A stretch of 64,000 nt of DNA from CAYVBJ01 sp964449075 (GTDB taxonomy: Bacteria > Bacteroidota > Rhodothermia > Balneolales > Balneolaceae): the NCBI GenBank assembly GCA_964449075.1, contig CAYVBJ010000007.1, positions 41,287 to 105,286 on the forward strand. Reading direction: 5' to 3'. Below are positions 35,766 to 44,389 of this stretch, in pieces (within the stretch, counting starts at the first letter, position 1; the number at the start of each line of letters is the position of its first letter). The translations under genes and the position numbers were made by a program. Below the pieces are notes generated by a model. The model did not search any database. It was not told the origin of the DNA and saw only the letters and a list, made by a program, of their open reading frames with translations.

Positions 35766-37082
35766 ATGTTTGAGCGCATAAGCTTAAGCTTTATGATCAT
35801 AATTTTTTTCCTCAATTTAGTTAGTTGCGGTTCTGAAAATAACGAATCTGCTGTCCCTGAAGTAGTAACTTTACAAGCAACTGTGATTCAGTTTTCAGGT
35901 GTTACTCTCAGAGGGGCGGTTAGCAACACTGGCGATACTGAATTAACAGCAAGAGGTTTTTGCTATGGCGAAAGTGGTTTTGATATAAGAGATAATTGCG
36001 AGAAAGTTGATAGTGATCAATTGGGTGAATTTGAATTACTGCTTGATGACTTGCCTCCTCAATCTACATTTGAATACGAAGCTTTTGCAAGAAATTCTAA
36101 TGGAACTGAATTTGGTACCAGACTAACTTTTACTACTGGTGAACAAGCTGACTGGAAACTTATAAGTGAAGTAGATTTTGAGGAATTAAACTCAATCAAC
36201 TTTATTAATGAAATGGAAGGATGGATTGCCGGCAACAATGGCAAGATATTTAAATCTACTGACGGGGGACGAAACTGGATAGAAAACAGATTGAGATTGC
36301 CGGAGGACATCATAGATAATAGTTTTAAAAAAATACATTTCAAAGATCAATCAAACGGATGGATTGTTGGGTCAGAAGGTACACTTTATTTCACAAATAA
36401 TGCAGATACTGGATTAGATTGGGATACAAGCAGAAACAGTGCTCATCAAGATGTAGTAAATGTGGAAGTCGTTGATGACAGCTTAATTGTAATCAGATCG
36501 CCTTCTGAGTTGGTTCTGAGCACAAATGGAGGAATGGACTGGTTATATTTTAATTTATCTTTTACTGGCGGACCTGAATCTCTTTACCCTTCTTTGACTT
36601 TTCCCGAAAGAAACACTTTAGTTGTTGGTAATGCCTCAACACTTTTTATCAGCAATGATTTAGGAGAAAACTGGAATGATATTACACCCGAATTTTTAGA
36701 TAAGAACGGCTCCGAAATTGAAATTATCCTTCAGTCCGTATTTTTTTTAAATGACAGTAATGGGTGGATCATAGCAAATTTTAATGAACCTAATGAGATC
36801 ACACCTGATGGATTCATTGCCTTTACTGAAAATCGTGGTGAAGATTGGGAGATAATTTTTAAGGATTCAGATAATGATAAAATCAGCGAAAATACCAGAA
36901 AAATATATTTCATCGATGAAACAAATGGGTTTATCCTGGAAGGCTTATTAAGAACAATGGATGGTGGTTTAACTTGGCAAAAGTCAACATCGATCGCCAA
37001 TGATCTGGATGATATTTACTTTTTGAACAGTGAAAATATATGGGGAATATCCGATAGCAAAATATTCAAATATTCGAATTAG
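35766..37082 (+). CDS. YCF48/BNR-like beta-propeller lipoprotein
   Basis: The start is placed at ATG 35766, giving 438 residues with a lipoprotein signal (MFERISLSFMIIIFFLNLVSC). A fibronectin-like segment follows (~30-130). A series of YCF48/BNR blades comes next, for example EMEGWIAGNNGKIFKSTDGGRNW, QSNGWIVGSEGTLYFTNN and NDSNGWIIANFN. The fold is a propeller, with no catalytic motif visible. The gene is visibly more AT-rich than its neighbours (about 35% GC in counted lines), which fits horizontal transfer or a strain-specific surface protein. Confidence 0.75.
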   Translation: MFERISLSFMIIIFFLNLVSCGSENNESAVPEVVTLQATVIQFSGVTLRGAVSNTGDTELTARGFCYGESGFDIRDNCEKVDSDQLGEFELLLDDLPPQSTFEYEAFARNSNGTEFGTRLTFTTGEQADWKLISEVDFEELNSINFINEMEGWIAGNNGKIFKSTDGGRNWIENRLRLPEDIIDNSFKKIHFKDQSNGWIVGSEGTLYFTNNADTGLDWDTSRNSAHQDVVNVEVVDDSLIVIRSPSELVLSTNGGMDWLYFNLSFTGGPESLYPSLTFPERNTLVVGNASTLFISNDLGENWNDITPEFLDKNGSEIEIILQSVFFLNDSNGWIIANFNEPNEITPDGFIAFTENRGEDWEIIFKDSDNDKISENTRKIYFIDETNGFILEGLLRTMDGGLTWQKSTSIANDLDDIYFLNSENIWGISDSKIFKYSN

Positions 37083-37178
37083 GAAAGTGAAAAATACGTT
37101 CTCTTCATTTATAAGTCTGTCCCAAAGAGAAACAAAAAATCTGACAAGAAAAGAATCTTACCAGGTTAAATTAAATAG

Positions 37179-37544
37179 TGGAGGTGCGGGGAGTTGAACC
37201 CCGGTCCGAAATGGCATATCGTTCAAGTATCTACATGCGTATTTGCCGTTTTAAGTTTCGCTTAAAGATTTGCCCGGCAACAAGGCGTCTTTAAGCTATT
37301 CCGCAAAGTGTTCACCGGCGTGTGGCGGAAGCACAAGCCGATAAATTCTGTTATAGTCGGCGCTCCGAATCAGGGCTAACAGACAAGCACCTGATGGAAC
37401 GGCCGGGCTGTTTAAGCAGCCAGGCGGTATGAGTAATTGTTGTCAACTACTTTTATTCCATGATGGATTTTTTACGGGATCCATCGGGCAATCCCGACAT
37501 GCAACCTGCGATTCTACGCATTCCGTCGAATCCGGTACACCCCC
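37179..37544 (-). ncRNA. ssrA: Transfer-messenger RNA
   Basis: This 366-nucleotide tmRNA is on the minus strand. The 5' end GGGGGTGTACCGGATTCGACGG and the 3' end ...ACCGGGGTTCAACTCCCCGCACCTCCA form the acceptor and T arms; the final CCA is not encoded. The internal resume frame reads VDNNYSYRLAA then TAA, an end -LAA typical of proteolysis tags. It rescues stalled ribosomes with SmpB. It is not part of a protein operon. Confidence 0.95.
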
Positions 37545-37888
37545 AAAAAGTCAATGAACATCTTTTTAAAATACACTAATATAACGAAGGAATAAAGCCT
37601 TTCTTGCCCGATAATTTTGTAATTTTTTTAATGAATCTGAAATCAGCTTTCAAAACATTTCAGAACTTTAAAATTACCTATGTTTCAGTACATTCGGAAT
37701 CAGATATTGTTGAATTTAGAAAATCGATCCTCTGACTATCCGGTTATGCTCCTCTGGGAGCATTTGGTGGGTAGTAGTAAACGAGAGAAAAAACCAAATG
37801 CGTCCCGTAGGGTACGCCTGGAAGAAGTTTGATATACAACGTGCTCTCACCAGGCGTTTCGCAAAGGAACGCAGTGATCAAGACAGTT
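37545..37888. repeat. Intergenic region with short palindromes
   Basis: This gap between ssrA and the M19 peptidase gene holds two palindromic motifs, TGCTCC-TCT-GGGAGCA (about 37745-37761) and GCGTCCCGTAGGGTACGC (near 37800). They resemble short scattered intergenic repeats of this phylum. No gene is supported. Confidence 0.5.
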
Positions 37889-39178
37889 TCACTCAAAATC
37901 CCCGATAACTGCCTCCGATGATAAACGTTCATCCTGCAGTTTCATTGCTACATCTTCCGCTTCCCGCATAACCCTCAGTGCATTCAGCCCCGCAATTTTT
38001 TTGATATCTTCTTCGGAATACCCTCTTCGCATCAGCTCTGCAAGCAGATCCGGGTAGGTAGATACATCTTCAAGTCCCACGGGCAAACTTCGTATACCGT
38101 CGTAATCACCGCCAATACCCACATAATCAACACCAATCCTCATTTTGATGTGATCGATGTGATCCGCAACCTGGTGAAGAGTTGCAGCGGGCGCAGGATT
38201 GGCTTCCATCCACTCTTCCATTTCATCTTCAACACGATCCGGCTGACCATTGTAAAGCGATTCGAGCCGTGCCTGTTCGGCCTGCATATCAGCCAGGTGA
38301 ATGCGAAGTTTTTCAGAAATAAAGGATGGCACAAATGTAATCATAACTATCCCATTATTTTCCTTCACCAGATCCAGTACATCATCCGAAACATTCCGGG
38401 GATGCCCGTTCAGGGCTCTTGCCGAAGAGTGTGAATAAATTACAGGTGCACGGGAAACTGCAATGGCATCGCGCATGGTTTGAGGAGAGACATGAGACAA
38501 ATCCACAAGCATTCCCAGCCGGTTCATTTCCCGAATAACCTCGTTTCCAAATTCAGTCAAGCCATCATTCAGTGGCACATCTGTAGCTGAGTCGGCCCAG
38601 TCGAGGGTTCCGGAATGGGTAATTGTCATGTATCTCGCTCCCAATCTATGAAATTGCCGAAGAACACCAAGTGAGTTGTATATGGAATGGCCCCCTTCCA
38701 TGCCGATTAAAGAGGCAATTTTACCATTCCCATGGATTCGCTCAATATCATCTGCGGTCAGTGCCAGTTCAAATTCATCCGGGTAGTATTCAATCATCCT
38801 GTGTACAAAATCGATCTGTTCCATGGTTGCCTGAACGGCTTCACTGCCTCTCAGTCCGTAAGGTACAAAAACAGACCAAAACTGAGCCCCTACTCCGCCC
38901 TCTTTGAGTCGCGGTATATCAGTATGCATGGGGCGTTCAAGTTCCGTTGTATCCATAAAATCAATTTCGGAAAACTTGTAATCCGCCCGGCCTCGGTATT
39001 GCCATGGAACATCGTTATGTCCGTCAATCAGTGGAACTTCCTTGAGTATTTCGAGGACTTGCTCACGGTAATTATCTTCCTGAAGAAGAGTTAACTGCGC
39101 CTGCACGAATCCGGGAAGCAGAAGAAGTAAGAAAAGTATTGATACTGAAGGGATGATTTTTTTATTCATGACGGTCAC
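37889..39178 (-). CDS. Membrane dipeptidase (M19 family)
   Basis: This 429-residue protein has an N-terminal signal (SVSILFLLLLLPGFVQAQ). M19 metallopeptidase motifs follow: IDGHNDVPWQ (metal His/Asp), GMEGGHSIYNSLG, MTITHSGTLDWAD, LVDLSHVSPQT, VIYSHSSARAL and GGDYDG. These zinc dipeptidases cut dipeptides and some D-amino acid or cysteinyl-glycine bonds in the periplasm. The ATG at 39167-39169 gives a shorter start. No operon partner is visible. Confidence 0.92.
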   Translation of the reverse strand: MTVMNKKIIPSVSILFLLLLLPGFVQAQLTLLQEDNYREQVLEILKEVPLIDGHNDVPWQYRGRADYKFSEIDFMDTTELERPMHTDIPRLKEGGVGAQFWSVFVPYGLRGSEAVQATMEQIDFVHRMIEYYPDEFELALTADDIERIHGNGKIASLIGMEGGHSIYNSLGVLRQFHRLGARYMTITHSGTLDWADSATDVPLNDGLTEFGNEVIREMNRLGMLVDLSHVSPQTMRDAIAVSRAPVIYSHSSARALNGHPRNVSDDVLDLVKENNGIVMITFVPSFISEKLRIHLADMQAEQARLESLYNGQPDRVEDEMEEWMEANPAPAATLHQVADHIDHIKMRIGVDYVGIGGDYDGIRSLPVGLEDVSTYPDLLAELMRRGYSEEDIKKIAGLNALRVMREAEDVAMKLQDERLSSEAVIGDFE

Positions 39179-39681
39179 ATAAATCCATGGTTTTGATTTT
39201 GGACTAATATAATTGCCAGGGTTTTAAAAATGAAGTGCTTATTTAGTTACGAAAATCGTTTCTTCAGAATGCGGCTGAAGCCACTTTGATTTAGAACTGT
39301 TCGTCGTCAGCTAAAGCAGACGGTAATGGATGTATTAACAAATCCAAATCTGAACTCAATGGATGATATCAGGCAATGATTAATTGAAAGTACTGTTGCC
39401 AATCCATTACCAGGGCTGACCAAAAAAAATTATTGACCCCAACTCAAATTAAATTATTTAGTTTTACTTTAAATAGATGTAGTACAAGTTCTTCGTGCTG
39501 CTTGGTGTCCTCGTGGAAAAACCCGGCAGTTTATAGCCCCGAAGACTCAAAGGTTCATGAAGTAAACTTTAATTAGTAAGGCACACATAAATCAAATATA
39601 TCTTTTCGGATAACCAAGGAAAAAGGCAACTGAAAATTCAGAAACTTTAACTCCATCAAATTAGCTGCTCAACAGAAAAAA
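39179..39681. repeat. Intergenic gap with one REP-type copy
   Basis: This 503-base gap holds one copy of the GGCTGAAGCC / CGTCAGCTAAAGCAGACGG element (39273-39282 and 39305-39323), the same family seen near 43200 and 46700. A degenerate CTTCGTG...CTCGTGGAAAAA motif occurs near 39490. No gene is seen. Confidence 0.6.
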
Positions 39682-40920
39682 TCACCACAAATCAAAGGGG
39701 ACTAAAGCCGTTCTGACTTTGAACACCGGGTCGGTTTGTGTCCACGCAAAAAGCACGCCCTCATCCGTTTCAACAAGACGCGGAAAACCACTTGATCGGG
39801 CCGAAGAAGTTACACCCACTTGAAGCGGAACTTCTGTTGTGCCATCAGGATTCACTTTACGCAGCATCACATACCCCAGATCATCTGCCTGAATGATATA
39901 ACTCACATAGACTGACCCATCTTCACGCAGAATTAAATCCGGCCTGCCGATGGTATTTTCATCTGCAATAAAAATCGGTTCCTGGAACGACTCGCCGCCA
40001 TCCGCAGACCGCACAAGCTGTACTCGCGGGCTGTCGTTTGCAACAGTGTACCAGGTTACTGCCACCCGCTCATTAGTCCCTGCGATCCTCGGCCCATTCA
40101 CCGGACATCCGTTAATCTGCCATCCATCTTCAGCTACAATTGTTGGTTCACTCCAGCTGCCTGTTTCAAGATCATACCGGTTGATGGCAATATCCCGGAT
40201 TTCATTTTCCGTGCGGTTGCGATAAACAGCCAGGGCTCCTCCTTCAGCTGCAATAAGGTCCGTCTGGCAACAATCACACACCAAATCGTCAATTTCATTT
40301 CTGCGATTTACATCGCCGTTTGAGGAGATTTCAGCCGATCGCAGGGTCATTCCCCGGCTTACATCCGCATATTCATCGTGAGCCCTTCCTTCAGTTTTGC
40401 GGCCATCCAGCCAGATGGCAAGAACCTTGCTTTCGTTCAAAGGCAGCATTGAGACAAAACCGTGCTCCGTCATAGACCGGTCTTCATGCGGGGTAACCGA
40501 TTGGCGCCAGCGGTTATCTTCACCCGGAAAGCCAACCTGCACGTGTGTTGCAAGTACATCACTTTCAAACTCCTTCAGCCAGTGCGCAGCAATCACCTCT
40601 CCATTGTACCCGGCAACAGATGGGAAATCCGCCCAGTTCACAAAAAAGTCTTCGGCAACACGCACTGTCTGAACTTCTGTCCAGCGATCGTTTTTAAAGC
40701 TTGAATAGCGAAGTGCTGAGATATCTTCCTCAATACCAAGAATCCAGCTCATGTGTATTACTCCGGATTTATCTTTATGAAGATTTGGATACTTCGATCC
40801 TGCCTCTGCAGGGTTGGTAATTACGAAATCAGTTGCTGGCTGCTGCCTGATTTCAGAGCAGCCTGCAGTGAATAGTAAAACGGACAATAAAATGGCCGCA
40901 AAATGATTATCTAAATTCAT
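39682..40920 (-). CDS. Sialidase-like BNR-repeat lipoprotein
   Basis: This 412-residue protein has a lipoprotein signal (LLFTAGCSEI) and sialidase-fold features. PNLHKDKSGVIHMSWI, VQLVRSADGGESFQEP (Asp-box) and VSYIIQADD are propeller strands, and VCDCCQTDL is a paired-cysteine motif seen in related uncharacterised proteins. No catalytic Arg-triad could be confirmed, so it is a six-bladed propeller of unknown substrate, not safely a sialidase. Confidence 0.75.
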   Translation of the reverse strand: MNLDNHFAAILLSVLLFTAGCSEIRQQPATDFVITNPAEAGSKYPNLHKDKSGVIHMSWILGIEEDISALRYSSFKNDRWTEVQTVRVAEDFFVNWADFPSVAGYNGEVIAAHWLKEFESDVLATHVQVGFPGEDNRWRQSVTPHEDRSMTEHGFVSMLPLNESKVLAIWLDGRKTEGRAHDEYADVSRGMTLRSAEISSNGDVNRRNEIDDLVCDCCQTDLIAAEGGALAVYRNRTENEIRDIAINRYDLETGSWSEPTIVAEDGWQINGCPVNGPRIAGTNERVAVTWYTVANDSPRVQLVRSADGGESFQEPIFIADENTIGRPDLILREDGSVYVSYIIQADDLGYVMLRKVNPDGTTEVPLQVGVTSSARSSGFPRLVETDEGVLFAWTQTDPVFKVRTALVPFDLW

Positions 40921-41190
40921 ATAAGATTGTTTGGTTTAAATCGTCTTTAATATCAAAATTTTTCTTCTCAGAATCGTTTAAAATATGTTTTATCTTATCA
41001 ATGTCTCCTGATTATAGAAAGCACTTGAATATAATGGTGAACCGTGGAGAAAAACATAGAATTTGTGTGATATAATCCTGATTAGCCGTCCATCTTAAAA
41101 ACTTATCATCTTCAGTGTTTCCGTTACGCTTTCTACAATCAACAACTCATTATTCATAACTCAAAATTCATAATTTAATAAGTCCCGAAT

Positions 41191-43158
41191 TTGCTTCAAT
41201 TCGATAATATATCACTATTCTTTGGTGAGCGTGCACTTTTTAACAAGATTTCCACCGTCATTAACCCGGGCGAGAGAATCGGACTGGTTGGTCCCAACGG
41301 CGCGGGAAAATCTACATTGCTAAAAATCATAGCCGGTGAACAGAATCCGGACGAGGGAAAAGTGATTCTCAGTTCAGCTTCAACTGTGGGCTATCTTCCA
41401 CAGGATGGCGTAGATCCCGATCCCTCACTTACAGTTCTGGGTGAGGTAGAACATGCGTTCGATGATATCAAAAAGCTTGAATCTGAATATGAAAAAGCGC
41501 ACCAGGAGCTTGAAAAGTATAATCCGGGGTCTGACGAACATCAAAAGGCACTTGAGGAGTATGGCAGAATTCAGCACCAGCTTGAAAACAGGGGCGCATA
41601 CTCACTTCAAAGTGAAATTGAACGTGTACTGAAAGGGCTCGGATTTACCGAGAGTGATTTTATTCGCCCTACCACAGAATTCAGCGGCGGATGGCTGATG
41701 CGTATTGCGCTTGCAAAGCTTCTGCTCAGGCAGCCAACCTACCTGATGCTTGATGAACCTACCAACCACCTGGATATTGAATCACTGCAGTGGATTGAAT
41801 CTTTTTTGAAGAACTACGACGGAACAGTGATTGTGGTATCGCACGACCGGGCGTTTTTGAATTCCATAACAACCCGTACCATGGCACTCAGTAAAGGCCG
41901 GATGGATGATTATGCCGGTAATTACAATTTTTATGAAGAAAAATATGCGGAACAACAGGAACTGATCCGTAAAAAATATGAAAACCAAAAACAGGAGATT
42001 AAAGAGACCGAACGTTTTATCGACCGGTTCCGCTATAAAGCGACTAAGGCAAAGCAGGTTCAGAGCCGCATTAAACAGCTCGAAAAAATAGAACTTGTGG
42101 AACCTGATGAAGCGCAGGAGGAGATCACATTCAGCTTCCCCCCTCCCGAACGAAGCGGACAGATTGTGATGGAGCTTGAAAATGTTCATAAATCGTATGG
42201 TGAACACCAGGTGTTCAACGGAATCGATTACCAGGTGGAACGGGGAGACAAGATTGCCGTTGTGGGTCCGAACGGAGCCGGAAAATCCACCCTGATACGA
42301 ATACTGACAGGGCATGAACCGGTAACTGACGGAAAGCGGATAGCAGGGTACAATGTAACCACATCCTACTTTGCTCAGCACCAGGCTGATGAGCTGAATC
42401 CGGAAAACAACGCCCTTGATGAGATGAAACTGGCCGCGGTAAATGAAAACGAAACCAGGCTCCGCACCATCCTGGGATGTTTTCTCTTTCGGGGTGATGA
42501 TGTTTTTAAGAAGGTAAAGATATTATCGGGCGGAGAGAAAAGCCGGCTTGCACTTGCAAAAATGCTGATCACTCCTGCCAATTTTTTGATTTTTGATGAA
42601 CCTACAAATCACCTCGATATGCAGTCAAAAGGCATCCTGCAGCAGGCACTGCAGCAGTTTGAGGGTTCTCTCATGATTGTATCACATGACCGGGATTTCC
42701 TGGACCCTGTTGTATCGAAAACCCTCGAAGTTCAGCCCGGACGATTACACACTTTTAAAGGAAATGTCACCTGGTACCTTTCCAAAAAAGAGCAGGAGCA
42801 GGGAAATGGCCAGGCTGATACTCAATCGGAAGCCCGCACGGCATCAAAAACTTCCGGTGAACAGCTTTCGCGGAAGGAGAAAAAGAGGCTTGAGGCAAAA
42901 AGGAGAAATGAACGCTACCAGAAAATACGTCCGGTTCAAAAGCAGCTGAAGTCTCTTGAAAAAGAGATTGAAACCCTCGAAAAAAGAAAAGCGGAAATTG
43001 AAACGGTTATGGCTGACACCGCTTTTTATGATGATGACGAGAAGGTAAAAACCATTTCAATGGAGTATGATCAGTTAAAAAATTCACTTGCTGAATCTTT
43101 CACAAAGTGGGAAGAGCTGGCCGGAAGAATTGAATACCTGGAAGCAGAAATTGAGTAA
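41191..43158 (+). CDS. ABC-F family ATPase
   Basis: This 655-residue protein has two ABC domains without membrane segments. Walker A motifs are GPNGAGKSTLLKI (~residue 36) and GPNGAGKSTLIRI (~359), signatures FSGGW and LSGGEKS, and Walker B motifs LMLDEPTNHLD and LIFDEPTNHLD. The linker is charged and the C-terminal tail is a long charged coiled coil (GEQLSRKEKKRLEAKRRNERYQ-like). ABC-F proteins act on the ribosome. The start appears to be TTG at 41191, giving LQFDN; no ATG fits just upstream. REP-type repeats follow at once. Confidence 0.93.
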   Translation: MLQFDNISLFFGERALFNKISTVINPGERIGLVGPNGAGKSTLLKIIAGEQNPDEGKVILSSASTVGYLPQDGVDPDPSLTVLGEVEHAFDDIKKLESEYEKAHQELEKYNPGSDEHQKALEEYGRIQHQLENRGAYSLQSEIERVLKGLGFTESDFIRPTTEFSGGWLMRIALAKLLLRQPTYLMLDEPTNHLDIESLQWIESFLKNYDGTVIVVSHDRAFLNSITTRTMALSKGRMDDYAGNYNFYEEKYAEQQELIRKKYENQKQEIKETERFIDRFRYKATKAKQVQSRIKQLEKIELVEPDEAQEEITFSFPPPERSGQIVMELENVHKSYGEHQVFNGIDYQVERGDKIAVVGPNGAGKSTLIRILTGHEPVTDGKRIAGYNVTTSYFAQHQADELNPENNALDEMKLAAVNENETRLRTILGCFLFRGDDVFKKVKILSGGEKSRLALAKMLITPANFLIFDEPTNHLDMQSKGILQQALQQFEGSLMIVSHDRDFLDPVVSKTLEVQPGRLHTFKGNVTWYLSKKEQEQGNGQADTQSEARTASKTSGEQLSRKEKKRLEAKRRNERYQKIRPVQKQLKSLEKEIETLEKRKAEIETVMADTAFYDDDEKVKTISMEYDQLKNSLAESFTKWEELAGRIEYLEAEIE

Positions 43159-43172
43159 TCGGATCAGTACAA

Positions 43173-43545
43173 CGGGGCTAAAGCCCCGGACGTTTGGGGC
43201 TGCTCCATTCTCCGTCAGCTAAAGCTGACGTTAATAGATTCAAAAATAACAGGAACAGCAAAGAGTACTGAAAACAGTGATACTGCAATAAATATTCAGT
43301 AAAATTATTTCCAAGAAGACGGCGATGAGTGCAGAGAGAAACTTGATTTTTAAAAAATCATGATGAAGAAATTCAGATAATTTATTGCCAGTGCTGTCTG
43401 TTTCTTTTTAAGCTACTTGCACCTGCAACAGCTTTAGGATTCTTATTTAGTGAAGCGTTTCTTCAAAATTGCAATCAATTGCCGTCTGCTTTAGCTGACG
43501 GAAAAGAGGCTTTCCACAGAGAGAAAGTGGCTTTAGCCACATCTC
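43173..43545. repeat. Paired inverted REP element (doublet 1)
   Basis: CGGGGCTAAAGCCCCG (43173-43188) and CGTCAGCTAAAGCTGACG (43213-43230) lie at the left. Inverted counterparts CCGTCTGCTTTAGCTGACGG (43482-43501) and GTGGCTTTAGCCAC (43527-43540) lie at the right. The layout resembles a BIME: two copies of one REP element facing each other. No gene is seen between them. Confidence 0.8.
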
Positions 43546-43730
43546 CAATTCATCCAGGTTTAGTTTTTTCTTTTTTTACTTCATTGCTTTCAGATTTTGG
43601 TTTTATTTATTCAAAATAATCGGCAGCAAAAAAGCCGAAGCAATTATCCCCATTTAAAATCGCAAATAACTTTCAAAATAGCATAATTCTCTGCATTTTC
43701 GTTTATTATAAACAAATAAATTCAATCACG

Positions 43731-43925
43731 ATGAGCAATAAAGACATTTTATTGAAAGAAATTGAAGAGTTGCCTGATGAAAGACTTCGGGAAATCATTG
43801 ATTTTGTTCGCTTTCTGAAATCACAGGAACAAGAAGAAAAGCTTGAACCCACACTTTTAAGTGAACCTTCTTTGGCTAAAGGTTGGACAAAAGCAGAAGA
43901 GGACGAAGCGTGGAGCGATTTATAA
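43731..43925 (+). CDS. DUF2281-like antitoxin
   Basis: This 64-residue protein starts MSNKDILLKEIEELPDERL with a REIIDFVRFLKSQE-type helix, typical of small DUF2281 antitoxins. It overlaps the next gene by about 16 bases and lies between REP elements. It should bind and neutralise the MazF-like product. Confidence 0.75.
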   Translation: MSNKDILLKEIEELPDERLREIIDFVRFLKSQEQEEKLEPTLLSEPSLAKGWTKAEEDEAWSDL

Positions 43926-44242
43926 AAGGCGATGTGGTTGTTGTCCCTTTTCCTTTCTCTGATTTAACCCGGGCTAAAAGAAGGCCGGCTTTCGTTGTTC
44001 ATCATTTTAATGGTGAAGATTTATTGTTGGCTCAGATTACCAGTAAAAAAGTGCGGGATGAATACGCGATAGTTCTTGAAAATAACGATTTCAATTCGGG
44101 ATCTTTAAATAAACCCAGCAATATTCGTCCAAATAAATTATTTACCTGCTCAAGAAATATTATTCTTTATCGGGTAGGCAGTTTAAAAACAAAAAAGGTT
44201 AATGAGGTAATTCAGACTATTCATGCTTTACTTGAGCAGTGA
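43910..44242 (+). CDS. mazF: PemK/MazF-family toxin
   Basis: The chosen start is GTG at 43910 (VERFIKGDVVVVPFPF), because it gives a normal MazF N-terminus; the earlier TTG would add nine basic residues. The protein is 110 residues with the family core KGDVVVVPFPFSDLTRAKRRPAFVV and RPNKLFTCSRNIILYRVGSL. MazF proteins are sequence-specific endoribonucleases. The coding regions overlap, as is usual for toxin-antitoxin pairs. Confidence 0.85.
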   Translation: MERFIKGDVVVVPFPFSDLTRAKRRPAFVVHHFNGEDLLLAQITSKKVRDEYAIVLENNDFNSGSLNKPSNIRPNKLFTCSRNIILYRVGSLKTKKVNEVIQTIHALLEQ

Positions 44243-44389
44243 AATATAAAAAAATGCCTTGCCATTAATAAAACAGGGCTGTCTTCCAACTATTCAGATT
44301 TTATTTAAAACAAGGTTCTAATTGAAAATTTGTGGGTGTTTATAACTATAAATCGGATGAGAAGTTATCCGACTGGCAAGCCAAACCGC

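Noticed and set aside
37744..37932. Short minus-strand frame after the tmRNA
   Set aside because: Coding potential is weak and it overlaps short palindromes and the end of the M19 peptidase gene in another frame.
39682..40920. Confident sialidase assignment
   Set aside because: The propeller and Asp-box are visible but the catalytic residues could not be confirmed.
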